Below are positions 21,028 through 23,444 of a DNA stretch of 23,444 nt, piece by piece; within the stretch, counting starts at the first letter, position 1, and every line of letters begins with the position of its first letter. Location: positions 1 through 23,444 of the IMG/VR virus record IMGVR_UViG_3300011114_000369; one strand, written 5' to 3'. Source of the DNA: a virus. Under the pieces are notes generated by a model that saw nothing but the letters and a program-made list of their open reading frames with translations, did not search any database and had not been told where the DNA came from. The position numbers and the translations under genes were made by a program.

Positions 21028-22789
21028 TATACACTTTATACAATTAGCAGATTACCAAGCACCCAAAATAAGCGAAAATAAGCGTGATGAATGGGTTGAC
21101 TTTGGAGAGAATAACGATTATTATCAATTCTTAATTGACAGATATAACGGAAGCACAACAAACAATGCAGTAATTAATAACATTACTAAATTAATTTATG
21201 GTAAAGGATTGACTGCTAACGATGCTAATAAAAAGCCGAATGAGTATGCACAAATGAAAATGTTATTTTCTAAAGATACTTTACGTAAAATAACAAAGGA
21301 TTTAAAGTTATTAGGTGAGTTTAATTTGCAATTAATTTATAACGATAAAAAAGATAAAATAGTTAGAGTTGAGCATTTACCTACTAATTTAGTTCGTTCT
21401 GAAAAATGCAACAAAGATGGATTAGTTGAAGCTATTTATTATTGTGATAACTGGCAAGATACAAAGAAATTTCAACCTAAAAGAATACCTTTATTTGGTT
21501 ACGGAACTAAAGGCGATAAATTAGAAGTTTTAAGAGTAGGTAATTACACAATAGGGCAAAAGTATTATAGTAACATAGATTGGATTGGAGCTACAAGTTA
21601 TGCTACTCTTGAGCAGGAAATTAGTGATTATCTTATAAATGATGTTCAACGTGGTTTTAGTTCGAGAGCTATAATAAATTTTAATAATGGTGTACCTACA
21701 GAGGAGCAACAACAAATAATATCTTCAAAAGTTAAAAAACAATATACAGGAAGTAAAGGAGATCCTGTTATAATTGCTTTTAATTCAGATGAAACTAAAA
21801 AAACAACTATTGATTCAGTTCCTTTAGATAATGCTCCAGAACTTTATAAATATTTGTCAGATGAATGTTTAGCTAAAATTATGTTGGCACACAATGTTAC
21901 AAGTCCTTTACTTTTTGGAATTGCAACAACTACAGGATTTTCTGCAAATGCGGATGAATTAAAAAATAGTTATATTTTGTTTGAGAATATGGTTATTAGA
22001 CCATTTCAAGAATTAATATGTGATGCTTTAGATAAAGTACTTGCGTTTAACGAAATTAGTTTAGATTTAAAATTCATGCAATTACAGCCTTTAGATGTTG
22101 ATGGTGAATTAACTAAGACAGTTGATGCAAAAACGCAAATGAGTTCGCATACTTGTTTAAATAAAGATTTAACAGATGCAGAAGGAAATAATATATTAGA
22201 ATTATTGCAAGGTGAAAGCGTAACGGATGAATGGGAACTTGTAGATAAAAGAGAATATTCAGATACTAATAATTCTATTGATGAATGGGCAAATTCTAAA
22301 ATTAAAAGTAAAGAAAATTTATTACAAAAGTTTGCTGGAGTTATAAAATCAGCACCAAGTGCAAAAAGTTCATTAGATAAAGGTAGTTATAAAGTACGTT
22401 ATGAATATGCTGCTCGATATAACAAACCTAATTCAAGAGATTTTTGTAAACAAATGATGAGAAGAACTGAAAATGGAGTTGTATATCGTAAAGAAGATAT
22501 TGATCAAGCAAGTTTTCAAGGTGTAAATATTGAATTTGGACATCAAGGTCAGAATTATTCGCTTTTCAGATTTAAAGGCGGTGTCAATTGTTCCCATTAT
22601 TTTAATGAAAACCTTTACAGATTAAAAACTAAAACAGATGGAACACCATATATTGACAAAGCACTTAGCTCAAGCGAAGAAGTTAGTTCAATAGCTGGTT
22701 ACAATCCAAATCCAAGCGGATGGGATCAAGCACAAATAGCACCAATAGATATGCCAAATAGAGGACATCACCCAAATTACAAACAATAA
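21020..22789 (+). CDS. Portal protein with C-terminal Cys-containing extra domain
   Basis: 589 aa. Residues 1-360 match siphophage portals of Bacteroidota: NNAVINNITKLIYGKGL (48-64), a helical LGEFNLQLIYND segment, EHLPTNLVRSEKC, and LLFGIATTTGFSANADELKNSYILFENMVIRPFQELI (wing to stem/crown). Residues about 365-455 form a linker. Residues 456-540 are a further domain, RYEYAARYNKPNSRDFCKQMM ... FGHQGQNYSLFRFKGGVNCSHYF, with Cys476, Cys524 and His526. This recalls the Mu gpF/SPP1 gp7 minor head protein pattern, which would make this a portal-minor head fusion. Forms the dodecameric DNA channel. Ends in a TAATG overlap with the connector gene. Confidence 0.82.
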   Translation: MSNIHFIQLADYQAPKISENKRDEWVDFGENNDYYQFLIDRYNGSTTNNAVINNITKLIYGKGLTANDANKKPNEYAQMKMLFSKDTLRKITKDLKLLGEFNLQLIYNDKKDKIVRVEHLPTNLVRSEKCNKDGLVEAIYYCDNWQDTKKFQPKRIPLFGYGTKGDKLEVLRVGNYTIGQKYYSNIDWIGATSYATLEQEISDYLINDVQRGFSSRAIINFNNGVPTEEQQQIISSKVKKQYTGSKGDPVIIAFNSDETKKTTIDSVPLDNAPELYKYLSDECLAKIMLAHNVTSPLLFGIATTTGFSANADELKNSYILFENMVIRPFQELICDALDKVLAFNEISLDLKFMQLQPLDVDGELTKTVDAKTQMSSHTCLNKDLTDAEGNNILELLQGESVTDEWELVDKREYSDTNNSIDEWANSKIKSKENLLQKFAGVIKSAPSAKSSLDKGSYKVRYEYAARYNKPNSRDFCKQMMRRTENGVVYRKEDIDQASFQGVNIEFGHQGQNYSLFRFKGGVNCSHYFNENLYRLKTKTDGTPYIDKALSSSEEVSSIAGYNPNPSGWDQAQIAPIDMPNRGHHPNYKQ

Positions 22790-23289
22790 TGGCAAAGGCA
22801 CTTTTTATTACAAGAGATGATATAGTAAAATTTACCGCTTTAAATGGTAATATTGACACAGATAAATTTATTCAATATATTGCTATTGCTCAAGATATTC
22901 ATTTACAGAATTATTTAGGTAGCAAACTATTTAAAAAGTTTAACGATGGTATTGTAGCAAATAACTTAACGCAAACTTATAAAGACCTTTTAAGCGACTA
23001 TATTAAACCAATGTTAATACATTGGTCAATGGTTGAGTTTTTGCCTTTTAGTGCTTATACAATAGCTAACAAAGGAATTTTTAAACATACTTCTGAAAAT
23101 GCTAATGCAGTTGATAAATCAGAGATTGATTATTTAGTAGAAAAAGAAAGAAGTGTTGCAAATCATTATACTACAAGATTTATTGATTATATGAGTTTTA
23201 ATCAGTCTAAATTTCCAGAATACAATCTAAATAGTAATGGGGATATGTTTCCGGATTCAGACGCAAATTTTACAGGATGGGTTTTGTAG
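22789..23289 (+). CDS. Head-tail connector-like protein
   Basis: 166 aa. It begins LFITRDDIVKFTALNGNIDTDKFIQYIAIAQDIHLQNYLGSKLFKKF, then YKDLLSDYIKPMLIHWSMVEFLPFSAY. This is an all-helical adaptor pattern typical of gp6/gp15-like connectors, and I recall it as resembling the DUF6712 family. These proteins form a ring under the portal. Coupled to the portal by TAATG. Confidence 0.65.
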   Translation: MAKALFITRDDIVKFTALNGNIDTDKFIQYIAIAQDIHLQNYLGSKLFKKFNDGIVANNLTQTYKDLLSDYIKPMLIHWSMVEFLPFSAYTIANKGIFKHTSENANAVDKSEIDYLVEKERSVANHYTTRFIDYMSFNQSKFPEYNLNSNGDMFPDSDANFTGWVL

Positions 23290-23399
23290 TTAGAAAAATG
23301 TATTTAGTTTCTCACGCAGAGAACGAAAAAAAGTTAAAGAAATTTTTAATAAAATTAGAAAAAAATAAACCATTTAAAATAAATAATAATGGCAAATAG
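23277..23399 (+). CDS. Very small basic protein (40 aa)
   Basis: An ATG at 23277, inside the end of the connector gene (13 bp overlap), opens a 40-codon frame MGFVVRKMYLVSHAEN to FKINNNGK with TAG at 23397-23399. Lys-rich and helical. It overlaps the next start by 11 bp. A later ATG at 23298 would give 33 aa. No family recognised. It fills an otherwise empty 100 bp. Confidence 0.5.
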   Translation: MGFVVRKMYLVSHAENEKKLKKFLIKLEKNKPFKINNNGK

Positions 23400-23444
23400 C
23401 ATTGACTGGGGAGAAGGAGCAGCAAATAATAATATAGGCTGGGG
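23389..23444 (+). CDS. Start of structural protein (MANSIDWG type), truncated by window end
   Basis: ATG at 23389 after an AATAATA leader. The 18 complete codons read MANSIDWGEGAANNNIGW, and the frame is open at the window edge. The repeated I-(D/G)-W-G motif is familiar from small proteins near head-tail connectors in Bacteroidota phages. Function unknown. Confidence 0.6.
   Translation, partial: MANSIDWGEGAANNNIGW

Noticed and set aside
22396-22409. ACGTTATGAATATG, a near match to the late motif
   Set aside because: Only the first seven bases match. It lies in the portal's coding sequence for VRYEYA, with no gene start after it and no ACAAAA upstream.
1-23444. CRISPR arrays, tRNA genes, insertion sequences, attachment sites
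   Set aside because: No regularly spaced repeats, cloverleaf, transposase, integrase or terminal repeats were seen.

Overview
This window reads as part of the genome of a tailed double-stranded DNA phage (or prophage) of a Bacteroidota host, most likely a Flavobacterium relative. The sequence is very AT-rich, roughly 30% GC by eye. Every gene I can support is on the + strand, and genes are packed with ATGA or TAATG overlaps. Start codons lack Shine-Dalgarno sequences and follow A/T-rich leaders instead, as is usual in Bacteroidota. Two leaders carry the Bacteroidota vegetative promoter signature (TTTG, 19-20 bp, TAnnTTTG). I see no integrase, tRNA, CRISPR array or insertion sequence. The first and last genes are cut by the window edges.

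Replication module, 1-5826. A truncated small gene is followed by a candidate ssDNA-binding protein with an acidic DDDLEF tail. Next comes a noncoding stretch of about 350 bp with a terminator, an inverted/tandem repeat cluster that could be a replication origin, a host-type promoter and a structured leader ending in a terminator-like hairpin. Then come a VirE-N/AEP-type primase fused to an SF3 helicase, an SF2 (DEVH) helicase, an unknown protein and a VRR-NUC nuclease. The SSB leader contains a compact H-type pseudoknot followed by an unstructured A/U-rich stretch, the same layout as the self-regulated T4 gene 32 leader.

Small-gene strip, 5801-8934. This holds about ten short genes: unknowns, a Cys-rich putative zinc protein, a sigma-70-like factor with a TTG start, a conserved pre-terminase protein, and a short HAD-like protein with a phage 'FLxRCM' segment at its N-terminus.

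Packaging and morphogenesis, 8961-23444. Small and large terminase come first. Next is a tail-assembly chaperone with a T9 slippery site and a -1 frameshift extension, then tail-completion/neck proteins, two large tail-tip candidates and the tape measure. The head genes follow: S78-type protease, a small Cys protein, scaffold candidate, major capsid, a tail-tube candidate, an unknown, portal with a C-terminal extra domain, connector, and the start of another structural gene. The order is unusual because the portal lies after the capsid and tube genes and far from the terminase, while tail genes follow the terminase directly.

Regulation. The most striking signal is an identical 10-mer, ACGTTATATA, placed exactly 3 nt before the ATG of three genes that each open a morphogenesis block (10471, 17735, 20683). 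Each copy has an ACAAAA element 16-17 nt upstream of the 10-mer. The geometry fits a phage-specific late promoter that makes leaderless or near-leaderless mRNA. The sigma-like gene just upstream of the terminase cassette is the obvious candidate to recognise it. Three intrinsic terminators (about 1173, 20006, 20616) separate the blocks.
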